Part shown: piece by piece, positions 9,771-18,500 of the stretch
How the letters are laid out: each line of letters opens with the position of its first letter
Position numbering within the stretch: position 1 is the stretch's first letter
Origin: Streptococcus parasanguinis
GTDB taxonomy: Bacteria; Bacillota; Bacilli; Lactobacillales; Streptococcaceae
Assembly: GCF_019929185.1 (NCBI RefSeq)
Contig: NZ_JAHZPC010000002.1
Coordinates: forward strand, 62,001-126,000
Length of the DNA: 64,000 nucleotides
Direction: 5' to 3'
Position numbers and translations under genes: made by a program
The notes under the pieces: model-generated
The model's input: only the letters and a program-made list of their open reading frames with translations
Told to the model about the DNA's origin: nothing
Databases searched by the model: none

Positions 9771-10452
9771 AATCCTTCCACAAATCCATGGCCTTCAAGA
9801 AATCGTCTGAAACGGTCACATTGCGTGGGTTGGCTTGCTCGCGTTCTTGTAGTTTCGCCTCTACTTGGGCCAGGCTGTTGATGCCTTCACTGCGCCAGTT
9901 GCGTAAAATAGCTTGGATATATTTCCAGTGAGGCTTACCGTTAAAGACGGCTTCTCGTAAGGCTGCCTTGATCACATCTGGATCTGTCTGATCCTCGCGC
10001 ACAGTCTTGGTCAAGTCTTCAATCTCAAAAGGCGTCAAGAGTCGTCCCAGTTCTTGTTGGAAGGTTTCCACCAAGTCCTTGATGACATTTCCCTTAGCAG
10101 GCGCGCTCTGTGTCTTCCCTTGTGTCTGGGCTTCTAAAATCTCATCCAAGCGCTCCAGGGCAATGGTCGCATCAAAGATGGCTTCAATCTCGCCATTGAG
10201 CTCAATGGTCCGGTACTGAAGGAGTCCCTTGGTGGTCAAATTGGACATAATCCGATTGACTTCTGTCACCGTTTTTCCTAGATGACTAGCAATCTGATTA
10301 GGAGTCAAGGCCTCTTGACCAGTCGTATTTTGAAGGAAGAAAAACTGCCAAACCAAGTAGTCATCTGCTTGGTCAAACAATTCATGATAATGAAAAAGCA
10401 AGGCACTTGGAAGAACCAAGTTGCCATACTTAAATGCTTGTGAATATGTCAT
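9769..10452 (-). CDS. dnaD: DnaD-domain replication protein
   Basis: 227 residues, the usual DnaD length. DnaD helps load the replicative helicase during primosome assembly and restart in Firmicutes. Residues 1-100 form the winged-helix N-domain (TPNQIASHLGKTVTEVNRIMSNL) and residues 120-205 the DnaD/DnaB_2 domain, ending in the YIQAILRNW signature (YxxxIxxxW). It starts 9 nt after metA, with AAGGGG 4 nt before the ATG, so it is co-transcribed with metA. Confidence 0.93.
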   Translation of the reverse strand: MTYSQAFKYGNLVLPSALLFHYHELFDQADDYLVWQFFFLQNTTGQEALTPNQIASHLGKTVTEVNRIMSNLTTKGLLQYRTIELNGEIEAIFDATIALERLDEILEAQTQGKTQSAPAKGNVIKDLVETFQQELGRLLTPFEIEDLTKTVREDQTDPDVIKAALREAVFNGKPHWKYIQAILRNWRSEGINSLAQVEAKLQEREQANPRNVTVSDDFLKAMDLWKD

Positions 10453-10461
10453 AATTCCCCT

Positions 10462-11406
10462 TTATAGGTAACCATAAAATGAAATATCTTTTTCCAATTC
10501 TTCCAAGCGGTAAGGTGTTTCTTGATAAACCGCATAGTTGATCCAATTACTAAAGAAAGTCGTCGCAGCTAGATTCCAACGAATGCGAGGCTCTGTATTA
10601 GCGTCATCCCCATCAAAATAATTCTTGGGAACGTCCGGATCCAAGCCCGCCTTGACATCTCGGTGGTATTCTTTTGCCAGCGTATCGCGATCATACTCCA
10701 GATGGCCAAAGCTATAGACCTCACGCATGTCTGGACTGGCAATGATGGAAAGCCCAACTTCATTTCCCTGAGCGATCACTTGAAGATTGCTCTTTTCAAG
10801 GACTTCCTTCAAAGGAATATCTGTATAACGAGAATGAGGGGCAAGAAAGCGATCGTCAAAGCCTCTCATGAGCAGACTATCGGGACGCACCACTGCTTGG
10901 TCATAGATACCCGATAGCTTGTCACAGAGTTCTACTTTTTGAATCCCGTAACGGTGGTACAGTCCAGCCTGGGCTCCCCAACAAAGGTGCAAGGTAGAAA
11001 AGACATGCCGCTTGGACCATTCAAAGACCTGGGTCAATTCTTCCCAGTAGTCTACTTCCTCAAAGTCCATCTTTTCGACAGGCGCTCCTGTCACAATCAA
11101 GCCGTCATAGTAATTATTCTTGATATCCTCAAAGGTCTTGTAGAAGCTCTCCAAATGCTCAGCCGCCGTATTCTTGGATTCATGGCTCGCCATGTAGAGG
11201 AAATCAACATTGATCTGCAAGGGCGTGTTGGCAAGGAGCCGTAAGAGCTGGGTTTCTGTCGCAACCTTGGTCGGCATCAGATTAAGAATGAGAACATTCA
11301 TCGGCCGAATATCCTGGTGAGTCGCCCGAACATCATCCATGACAAAAATATTTTCTGAACGAAGGATATCGACTGCTGGTAATTTTTTATCTAGAGTAAT
11401 TGGCAT
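10462..11406 (-). CDS. metAA: Homoserine O-acyltransferase, probably acetyl-CoA-using
   Basis: 314 residues. It acylates homoserine at the start of methionine synthesis. The acyl-enzyme Cys is residue 142 ([11 protein letters not shown]), the exact family position, with HxxE-type residues further on ([11 protein letters not shown]). Residue 111 is Glu (GAPVEKMDF). In characterised MetA proteins Glu111 goes with acetyl-CoA and Gly111 with succinyl-CoA, so I expect O-acetylhomoserine as product. The promoter (11440-11468) and an upstream MET-box-like palindrome (11491-11507) indicate methionine-responsive control. dnaD follows closely downstream. There is no obvious terminator between apt and metA, so apt read-through is possible. 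Confidence 0.94.
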   Translation of the reverse strand: MPITLDKKLPAVDILRSENIFVMDDVRATHQDIRPMNVLILNLMPTKVATETQLLRLLANTPLQINVDFLYMASHESKNTAAEHLESFYKTFEDIKNNYYDGLIVTGAPVEKMDFEEVDYWEELTQVFEWSKRHVFSTLHLCWGAQAGLYHRYGIQKVELCDKLSGIYDQAVVRPDSLLMRGFDDRFLAPHSRYTDIPLKEVLEKSNLQVIAQGNEVGLSIIASPDMREVYSFGHLEYDRDTLAKEYHRDVKAGLDPDVPKNYFDGDDANTEPRIRWNLAATTFFSNWINYAVYQETPYRLEELEKDISFYGYL

Positions 11407-11439
11407 AAAAAGCTCCCATCTTACAAGTTCTTAACTAAC

Positions 11440-11468
11440 ATTATATGATAGGAGCTTATAGTTTTCAA
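11440..11468 (-). promoter_or_regulatory. metA promoter
   Basis: Minus strand TTGAAA (11463-11468), exact 17-nt spacer, TATAAT (11440-11445), about 34 nt before the start codon. Confidence 0.8.
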
Positions 11469-11490
11469 TTATGGTTTTTCTGTAGCCAGT

Positions 11491-11507
11491 TATAGTATTA
11501 GACTATA
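11491..11507 (-). promoter_or_regulatory. MET-box-like operator upstream of metA
   Basis: The 17-bp palindrome TATAGTATTAGACTATA resembles the streptococcal MET box (TATAGTTtnaaACTATA) bound by MtaR/MetR-type LysR activators. It lies 22 bp upstream of the -35 and directly abuts the apt stop codon. A weaker half-matching site, TATAGTTTTCAATTATG, overlaps the -35 at 11457-11473. Confidence 0.7.
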
Positions 11508-12020
11508 TTAGTAATGCATCAAGACTTTGTAGTCGTAATCACCGATCGCTTCGCGACCTTTCAATTCATCCAACTCGATCAAGAAGGCACAGCCTGCAAC
11601 GACCCCACCGAGTTTTTCGATCATTTCGATGGTTGCTTTCACCGTACCACCAGTCGCCAAGAGGTCATCAACGATAAGGACGCGTTGACCTGGTTTGATG
11701 GCATCTGCGTGCATGCAGAGGGTATCAACACCGTATTCTTTTTCGTAGTCAGCAGAGATGACTTCACGTGGCAATTTACCAGGCTTACGAACAGGCGCAA
11801 ATCCAATTCCCAACTCAAAAGCGACCGGACATCCAACGATGAAGCCACGCGCTTCAGGACCAACGATCATATCGATTTTCTTATCTGTCGCGTATTGAAC
11901 GATTTCACGAATCGCATAACTATAAGCATTGCCATCTGCCATCAAAGGGCTAATATCACGGAAGGTAATTCCTTCTTGTGGATAGTTTTCAATGCTTGCA
12001 ATGTAATCTTTTAAATTCAT
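11508..12020 (-). CDS. apt: Adenine phosphoribosyltransferase
   Basis: 170 residues. It makes AMP from adenine and PRPP in purine salvage. The PRPP-binding motif [17 protein letters not shown] (about residues 115-131) and the N-terminal FRDISPLM segment are diagnostic. An extended -10 (TGATATAAT, 12057-12065) lies upstream. metA follows, with the metA control region beginning at the apt stop codon. Confidence 0.97.
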   Translation of the reverse strand: MNLKDYIASIENYPQEGITFRDISPLMADGNAYSYAIREIVQYATDKKIDMIVGPEARGFIVGCPVAFELGIGFAPVRKPGKLPREVISADYEKEYGVDTLCMHADAIKPGQRVLIVDDLLATGGTVKATIEMIEKLGGVVAGCAFLIELDELKGREAIGDYDYKVLMHY

Positions 12021-12056
12021 GGTTAACTTTCTTTCATAAAAAATTTTTTACATTCC

Positions 12057-12065
12057 ATTATATCA
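12057..12065 (-). promoter_or_regulatory. apt extended -10 promoter
   Basis: TGATATAAT on the minus strand, 37 nt before the apt ATG; the -35 candidate ATGCAA at 17-nt spacing is weak. Confidence 0.65.
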
Positions 12066-12127
12066 TGAATTCCACTAACTTGCATCATTTTTTGCCAAAT
12101 CATTTTCCCAAGCTCCCGCGTCAAAAG

Positions 12128-12157
12128 CAAAAATTCCACATTCAAAAAAGATGTGGG
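12128..12157 (-). terminator. Terminator after recJ-tipC-like unit
   Basis: Minus-strand CCACAT/ATGTGG stem with a 9-nt loop followed by AATTTTTG, shortly after the 12179 stop codon. Confidence 0.7.
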
Positions 12158-12178
12158 ATTGGGTTCGAAAAAAATCTA

Positions 12179-12774
12179 TTACTTCTCTTCTAACAATTCA
12201 TTGTACTGGATTTTCATATTGCCCAAGTTTTTCATGGAATAACGTGAACTTCCATTCTTAAACCAGGTGTCAAGAATGTATTGCTCAGCGACCTTCTTAC
12301 TTTGCTTTTTCAACCAAGCACGATCTTTGCCGTAGTCAGAAAGTTTCTTTAGAAAATCACTACCCTCTACTTCTTGATCATCTGCATAAAGATAGACATC
12401 ACTTTGGAGAAACACCTTATTTGCAGAATCGTATTTGAAAGACATACGAACGTATGCATTTTCGTTTAGATGGTATTCATACCAGTAAACCCATTCAGAA
12501 CTGTCTCGAAACATCATGACGGATAGGTCTTCCTGACCACTAACGATTTTATCTGAATAGGGTAGATTTGAAATCCCTCATCTTCTTTCCAGATACCATC
12601 ATTTCCTATCGTTTCTGTAAAGGGCTTAAACATCACATAGCGCATCCATCCACCATTTTCGGCATAGTTGATTTCTTCCATGGGATTATTTAGGCTCAGG
12701 TAGATTCCCAAACAATAAAGGCAAAAAAGTAGGATAGGAGTGAGCCAGAGAGATTTTTTTAGGTATCTTTTCAT
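12179..12774 (-). pseudogene. TipC-like immunity protein, frameshifted
   Basis: Two open frames cover one gene: residues 1-86 (12774-12514) and 112 residues (12517-12179). Reading frames join at the T-run 12547-12550 (AAAA on the coding strand). One extra A there would give ...YPIQIKIVSGQEDLSVMMFRDSSEW... and one continuous protein of about 199 residues. The product would have an N-terminal membrane helix (about 8-29) and an exported domain ending in SRYSMKNLGNMKIQ, which resembles TipC-type immunity proteins against LXG/TelC toxins as I remember them; that assignment is inference. No toxin or type VII gene is in the window. The ATG overlaps the recJ stop (ATGA), so translation is coupled to recJ. 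Confidence 0.6.
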
Positions 12775-14996
12775 GAGGCCTGACCTGTCAGGTAGTCGTA
12801 GATTTCACGAACCGTTCCAAGAGCCATCAACTCCTGCTCTTTCACCGTTTGTTTGAGGTTTTGGTAGATGTTGCTTTCTGCGATCTCTCGTTTTTCTGCT
12901 TCTTTATTGACCTTCATGATACCATTTTCAATGGTCACGAAGCCCAACTCTTGGAAGATCTGAATCATTTTGACCAAGAGGATCTGCTGGATCTTGAGAT
13001 AGGCCGCTAGGTCTTTGAGTTTGTAGCGGACATCAAACTCTGGATACTGATAGATGGTCTTATAGAGCCTGGCATACTGGTCCCTGCTACCGTATCCTGT
13101 CAGATAGTAGGCTTTGGCGATCTCATTTTTGAAATAAACGGCCTGAAAATCATGCTCTTGGAAGATTTGCCGTAGTTGCTCTAAATCCTCAGGGATATTT
13201 CCAACTACAACAGCGGGTGCTCCAGATAGATCTGGCAGTTCTTGGGTAAAATCAAGAACGGGAACACCTGCGGGGAGGCTGGCATTTTTAGAGCGGATAT
13301 TAAAGAGCTGTACACCATCCACACGCGCGTCAACCAGCATGAGCTGGAGAGTCGTTTGACCATTCCATTGGTTGACCGACAACTGAACAGCTAGCTCTAG
13401 GTCTTGCGCCTGTGCAAACTCTGCCTCTAAGCTTCCCAAACCAAAGGCAACCACCTCAAAGGTCGCATCTTCTTGAGAAATTTTGAGTTTCAAGTGGGTA
13501 TTGCCAGCTCCCATCGAGCGTGCCCCTTCTACCTTGAAATTACGGACCAGAAAGACTGGCTTTTTATTGTCCATGCCAAATGGACTCAAGCGATCAAAGC
13601 TTTTCAAGGTCTCAAGCGTTAGTTCTGTTAGATGCAGTTCCTCGTCGATGGCTAGGGTGGACTTGCTACTAAGGTCAATCTCTTGCTCTCTAATGTAATC
13701 CGTAAGAGCCTGAGACAGGGCAGGAAGTTGGTCCACCTCGAGCGTCATTCCTGCTGCACCAGCATGTCCTCCAAATGCGACAAAGAGCGACCGGTGGGGA
13801 TCGAGGGCATCAAAGATATTGACCGACTCAGGACTCCGAGCGCTTCCTTTAGCCCGTCCATCTTCGATACTTAAAACAACGACCGGCTGATGAAGCTCTT
13901 CTAATAAACGACCTGCGACAATGCCAAGGACCCCTGGATTCCAGCCTTCTTTGGCCAAGACTTGGGCGGATAAGCTCGGATCGACCATGGTTTTAGCTTC
14001 GTCATAGATGGCTTGGACAATCTCTTTTCGTTCTTCATTCTTCTGATGAATCATAAGGGCAATCTCGTGCGCCTCTTCATCGTCAAATCCTGTTAGGAGT
14101 TCAATGGCAGGATTGGGATCATCGAGGCGGCCAAGGGCATTGAGACGAGGAGCAATCTGAAAACCAACTGTTTCTTCATTGACATCCTCCGGACGAATCC
14201 CTGCGATCTCCAAGAGCTCCTGCAAACCCATGCGCTGGGTATGTTGGAGAACACCCAGACCGTATTTGACCAGGATCCGATTCTCATCCGTCAGACTGAC
14301 CATGTCTGCAATGGTCCCAATCGCGACCAGGTCTAAGAGATCGACTGGTACTTCCTCTAAGAGGGCGCAGGCCAACTTAAAGGCCACACCACATCCTGCT
14401 AGATAATGGAAGGGATAATCCGCATCTGGATGCTCCGGATGAATGATCGCATATGCATCCGGTAAAACCTCCGGCATAGAGTGGTGGTCGGTCACGATGA
14501 CATCGACTCCCATTGCTTGGGCCATGGCAATGGCTTGATTACCCGCCACACCATTGTCCACCGTAACAATCAGGGAAATGCCTTGCTGCTCGATAAAGTA
14601 TTTGTAGACACTCTCATTGGGACCATAGCCGTCTGTGAAGCGGTTGGGTAGGTAGACTTGCACCTCTGCACCCATCTGCTCCAAGGTTTCCTTCATAATA
14701 GAGGCCGAGGTCATCCCATCCGCATCATAGTCTCCGTAGATGAGGATCTGCTCATAATCTTCGATGGCCCGTCGGATGCGCTCCACTGCCTTGTCCATAT
14801 CATGGAGCAAATAAGGGTCATGAAGTTTCTCTAACTTGGGCTCTAAAAAGTTTTCTAAATCCTCTTTGGTCTGAATGCCACGCTCATACAGCAAGGTTGC
14901 TACGGACGCTTCCAGGCCTGCTTTTTTGGCAAGGGCTAAAAAGGCCTCATCTGCACTTGGCGAAGCTAACTGCCAATCGTATTTTGAAGTGATCAT
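12771..14996 (-). CDS. recJ: Single-stranded-DNA-specific exonuclease RecJ
   Basis: 741 residues. This 5'-to-3' ssDNA exonuclease acts in recombination and repair. DHH-family motifs are visible: ILIYGDYDADGMTS (about residues 83-96), VTVDNG, VIVTDHHSMPE, APRLNALGRLDDP and the DHHA1-type VAFGGHAGAAGMTLE. A C-terminal extension of about 170 residues follows the core, as in other Firmicute RecJ. The tipC-like gene overlaps its 3' end by 4 nt. AGGAG lies about 12 nt before the start, slightly far. Promoter TGTTATAAT at 15031-15039. Confidence 0.95.
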   Translation of the reverse strand: MITSKYDWQLASPSADEAFLALAKKAGLEASVATLLYERGIQTKEDLENFLEPKLEKLHDPYLLHDMDKAVERIRRAIEDYEQILIYGDYDADGMTSASIMKETLEQMGAEVQVYLPNRFTDGYGPNESVYKYFIEQQGISLIVTVDNGVAGNQAIAMAQAMGVDVIVTDHHSMPEVLPDAYAIIHPEHPDADYPFHYLAGCGVAFKLACALLEEVPVDLLDLVAIGTIADMVSLTDENRILVKYGLGVLQHTQRMGLQELLEIAGIRPEDVNEETVGFQIAPRLNALGRLDDPNPAIELLTGFDDEEAHEIALMIHQKNEERKEIVQAIYDEAKTMVDPSLSAQVLAKEGWNPGVLGIVAGRLLEELHQPVVVLSIEDGRAKGSARSPESVNIFDALDPHRSLFVAFGGHAGAAGMTLEVDQLPALSQALTDYIREQEIDLSSKSTLAIDEELHLTELTLETLKSFDRLSPFGMDNKKPVFLVRNFKVEGARSMGAGNTHLKLKISQEDATFEVVAFGLGSLEAEFAQAQDLELAVQLSVNQWNGQTTLQLMLVDARVDGVQLFNIRSKNASLPAGVPVLDFTQELPDLSGAPAVVVGNIPEDLEQLRQIFQEHDFQAVYFKNEIAKAYYLTGYGSRDQYARLYKTIYQYPEFDVRYKLKDLAAYLKIQQILLVKMIQIFQELGFVTIENGIMKVNKEAEKREIAESNIYQNLKQTVKEQELMALGTVREIYDYLTGQAS

Positions 14997-15030
14997 CTAG
15001 CTTTTGGTCTCCTCTTTTTCCTATCTGAAT

Positions 15031-15039
15031 ATTATAACA
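15031..15039 (-). promoter_or_regulatory. recJ extended -10 promoter
   Basis: TGTTATAAT on the minus strand, 35 nt upstream of the recJ ATG; no good -35. Confidence 0.65.
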
Positions 15040-15124
15040 TGAAAGGCTAAAATGGCGGGAAATAAAAGGTCGACTTATACAAAAACCAAAATCAACATTT
15101 TGCCTTATTTTTGTTGCATTTAAC

Positions 15125-15152
15125 TTGACTTATCACACTAAAAGAATATAAT
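15125..15152 (+). promoter_or_regulatory. Promoter of the LPXTG adhesin gene, with a long leader
   Basis: TTGACT (15125-15130), 16-nt spacer, TATAAT (15147-15152). The start codon is at 15511, so the transcript would have a leader of about 350 nt. Between them the sequence is AT-rich with short inverted repeats (GATAATAA near 15159 with TTATTATC near 15215; ATTGAG/CTCAAT near 15330-15362) and no gene. No known riboswitch is recognised. This accounts for the 514-bp gap 14997-15510. Confidence 0.6.
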
Positions 15153-15510
15153 AATGTTGATAATAATCTTTTAAAAATGTAATGGGATGATTATTCTGTT
15201 AAGTTTGCACTGCTTATTATCATTTTATATTATGAAGCGTAAATTTCTTCCGTTTTTCTATCGAATCATTGTTTTTAGAAAGTTTGTTTCAGGTCCAACC
15301 AATCCTCTAGTATGGACAGACTAAAGATAGGATATTGAGGTATGCCCCCATATTTTCTCAATAGAGGTAAGGTCCTTCTTCTCTAAATACATGTTCAAAT
15401 AAAGCAACTGGTTCCAAGGAGCAAAAATCAGAAGCTTTTTAGTTTTAGGATATATCACTATATAGAAAAAATACCGAAAAGATCGTGCAAAAGAAAGGAA
15501 ATGAGGCCAA

Positions 15511-18500
15511 TTGAAATCTCTTTATAAAAAGATAGTTGCATTTGTAGCTATCATCGGTGTGGTAGCCTTAGGCTTGTCTGTCATCAAACCCGTCAGCGCC
15601 GCCACTGTAACACCTACTGTCACCAATTTAAAGGCCCAAGCAAGTGGACAAAAGGTTACCTTTTCATTTGACTGGGATTTAACTGGTAAATCAGTTAAAG
15701 ACGGTGATACATTTACTATTGACGCTCCAGAAGGTGTTAATATCACTGAAATTGCAACTCAATCACTCCAAGCAAATGGAGCTGAAGTCGCAACCATTTC
15801 GATGACAAACAAAAAGATTACTTTCACCTTTAAAAAAGCAATCGAATCCATGAACCAAAACGTTAAGGGTGGTTTCTCATACAAAGCAGAATGGGATAGC
15901 ACACCAGGAAATCCTGGCAACAAAACTGCCACTTCTAAGGTTGGTTCCGAATCCGTTGTCATCACACGTCCTGATGGTCCTGGCGTATTTGAATCAGTTT
16001 TAAATAAATACAACCTTACAGGTGACTATGTAGCTAAGACATTCAAATTAGATGTATCTGAAAACTATGCTTGGATGAATGTTGGAGATGACTACTATCT
16101 AACAAAATGGTTCATCCGTATCAACGGGGATGGTAAGAAACAAGCCATCACAAACCCTGTTGTGTCAGATAAAATCCAAGCTCCAGCAGTCGATTACTCA
16201 AAAATCACTTTTGCTCCTGCTGCAAACCACGCTGCAAATGAATTCTTTGTGGGAACTTACTTGAAACCTTCCTTTACTTTGAGAAAAGGTGGACAAGTGG
16301 TTGCTTCTGGTTGGGACTTCTGGAAACATGTGAAATTCGATGCGGACGGCAATGGATTTACTGTGAATTTATCAGATGTCAGTGATGTCTTTAAAACAGC
16401 ATCTAGCGATGAATTGATCGTTGAATACCAAACATTAATTCCTAAGACAACCATCCGTGTTGATAACAACGCAACATTGACAGCTGATGAAATCACAACA
16501 CCTCAAACTGACCCAGCATTCTGGAACAACACTGAATTGAAATTCTGGGTGAGCGGTGACAAAACTATCACTGTTCAAAAAGAATGGGTTGGTGATGAGG
16601 AAGTTGACCGTAAAGATATTACGGTTCAATTATTGGCCAATGGTCAAAAATTAGATGGAATGACTAAGACCTTGACAAAGGCTTCTGGTTGGACTGCTGA
16701 ATTTTCTAAATTACCAGGGATTAAAGACGGACAACCGATTGTTTATTCAGTAGAAGAAACGAATACACCTGATGGTTATACTTCAAAAGTTGAACCAATC
16801 AATGAGTCGAATGTTATCAAAGTTGTAAACACTTCAAACAAACCAAAAGTTACTGAAACTACTGCAAATCTTGTTGTAAAAAAAGCTTTCGAAGTAGCCG
16901 GTGATCAGGAACATACAAAACTTCCGATTACAGAAGGTCAATTCGAATTTGTCTTGAAAGACGAAAACAAAAAAGTAGTCGAAACTGCCAAGAACCAAGC
17001 AGACGGCACTGTTAACTTTAAGTCACTGACTTTCAATAAAGAAGGTACTCATACTTATACCATCACTGAAAACAAGGGTACGGATGCTAATGTCAACTAT
17101 AGTACACAAAGCATCACGGCTACTGTCGATGTGAAGAAAACTGACGACAAACTGGTCGCTACTGTCACTTACTCAGGTGGAGATGGTGAACAAAAAAATA
17201 CGATCACCAATACTCAAAACAAACCAAAAGTTTCAAATGCTAAGGTGACCTTAAACCTTAAAAAAGCATTTGAAGGTGGGGAACTCAAGGGCGATGACTT
17301 TGAATTTGTTGCAAAAGATGCAAACGATCAAGTTGTTGGTACAGCTAAGAACCAAAAAAATGGTTCGATTACTTTTGATAACATCACTGTAGACAAAGCA
17401 GGTACATTCAAATATACCATCACTGAAACAAAAGGTACGGACAAAACCATTACCTACAGTGATAAAACTATCACGGCTACCGTTGTAGTGGTTGAAAAAG
17501 ACAATGCCTTGGTTGTAGAACAAACCAGCTACTCTGATGGTCAAACTGACACAGATACGTTTACCAACAAAAAAGAAGTTCCTAAAACAGAAAGTACAAA
17601 AGCTACTCTTCAAGTGAAAAAACTTCTTAAAGAAGGTGAAACAACCTTACCGTTGACAGACGATCAATTTGAATTTGTCTTGAAAGAAGGAAACAATACC
17701 CTTGAAACTGCCAAGAACAAGGCAAATGGTACTGTAACCTTTAAGGAACTTTCTTATACTGCAGAAGGAACCCACACCTACACCATTACCGAAAATAAAG
17801 GTACGGATGCTTCTATCAACTATAGCACACAAAGCATCACGGCTACTGTTGAGGTGAAGAAAGTAAACGACAAACTCGTCGCTACTGTCACTTACTCAGG
17901 TGGAGATACTGAGAAAGGTGATACGTTTACAAATACGAAAACACCTCCGACACCTCCAACGCCTGTTCCTCCAACAGTGAAACCAACGTCAGCTCAATTC
18001 AAAGCTAAAAAAGTATTGGCGATCAATGGTTCAAGCGATCGTACATTGAAAGCGAATGAGTATACTTTCCTTCTCAAGGATCAAAATGGTACGCTCGTTG
18101 ATACTAAGACAAATGGTGAGAATGGTGATATTCTCTTCGATCCAGTAAGCTTTAATGAAGCTGGTACGTTCACCTACACAATTGTTGAACAAAAACCAGC
18201 TACACCAGAATCAGCGATCACTTATGATGAATCTGTTCATACTGTAACAGTGACTGTCACAAAGGATGCAACTGGACAATTGAATGCGGATGTGCAATAC
18301 GACGGTAAGAAAGATACTCCTACTTTTACCAACACTTATACACCTCCGACACCTCCAACTCCAAGTGAAAAACAAATTACCACAAGCAAGATTTTAGAAG
18401 GTCGTGACCTTCAAGGTGGTGAATTTAGCTTTAACCTCTTGGACGAAAATGGAACTGTTCTTCAAACAAAACAAAATGCTGCTGATGGCACGGTGACATT

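Noticed and set aside
17041-17926. Repeats in the adhesin considered as a CRISPR or noncoding repeat
   Set aside because: They are in frame, protein-coding, and match duplicated stalk domains.
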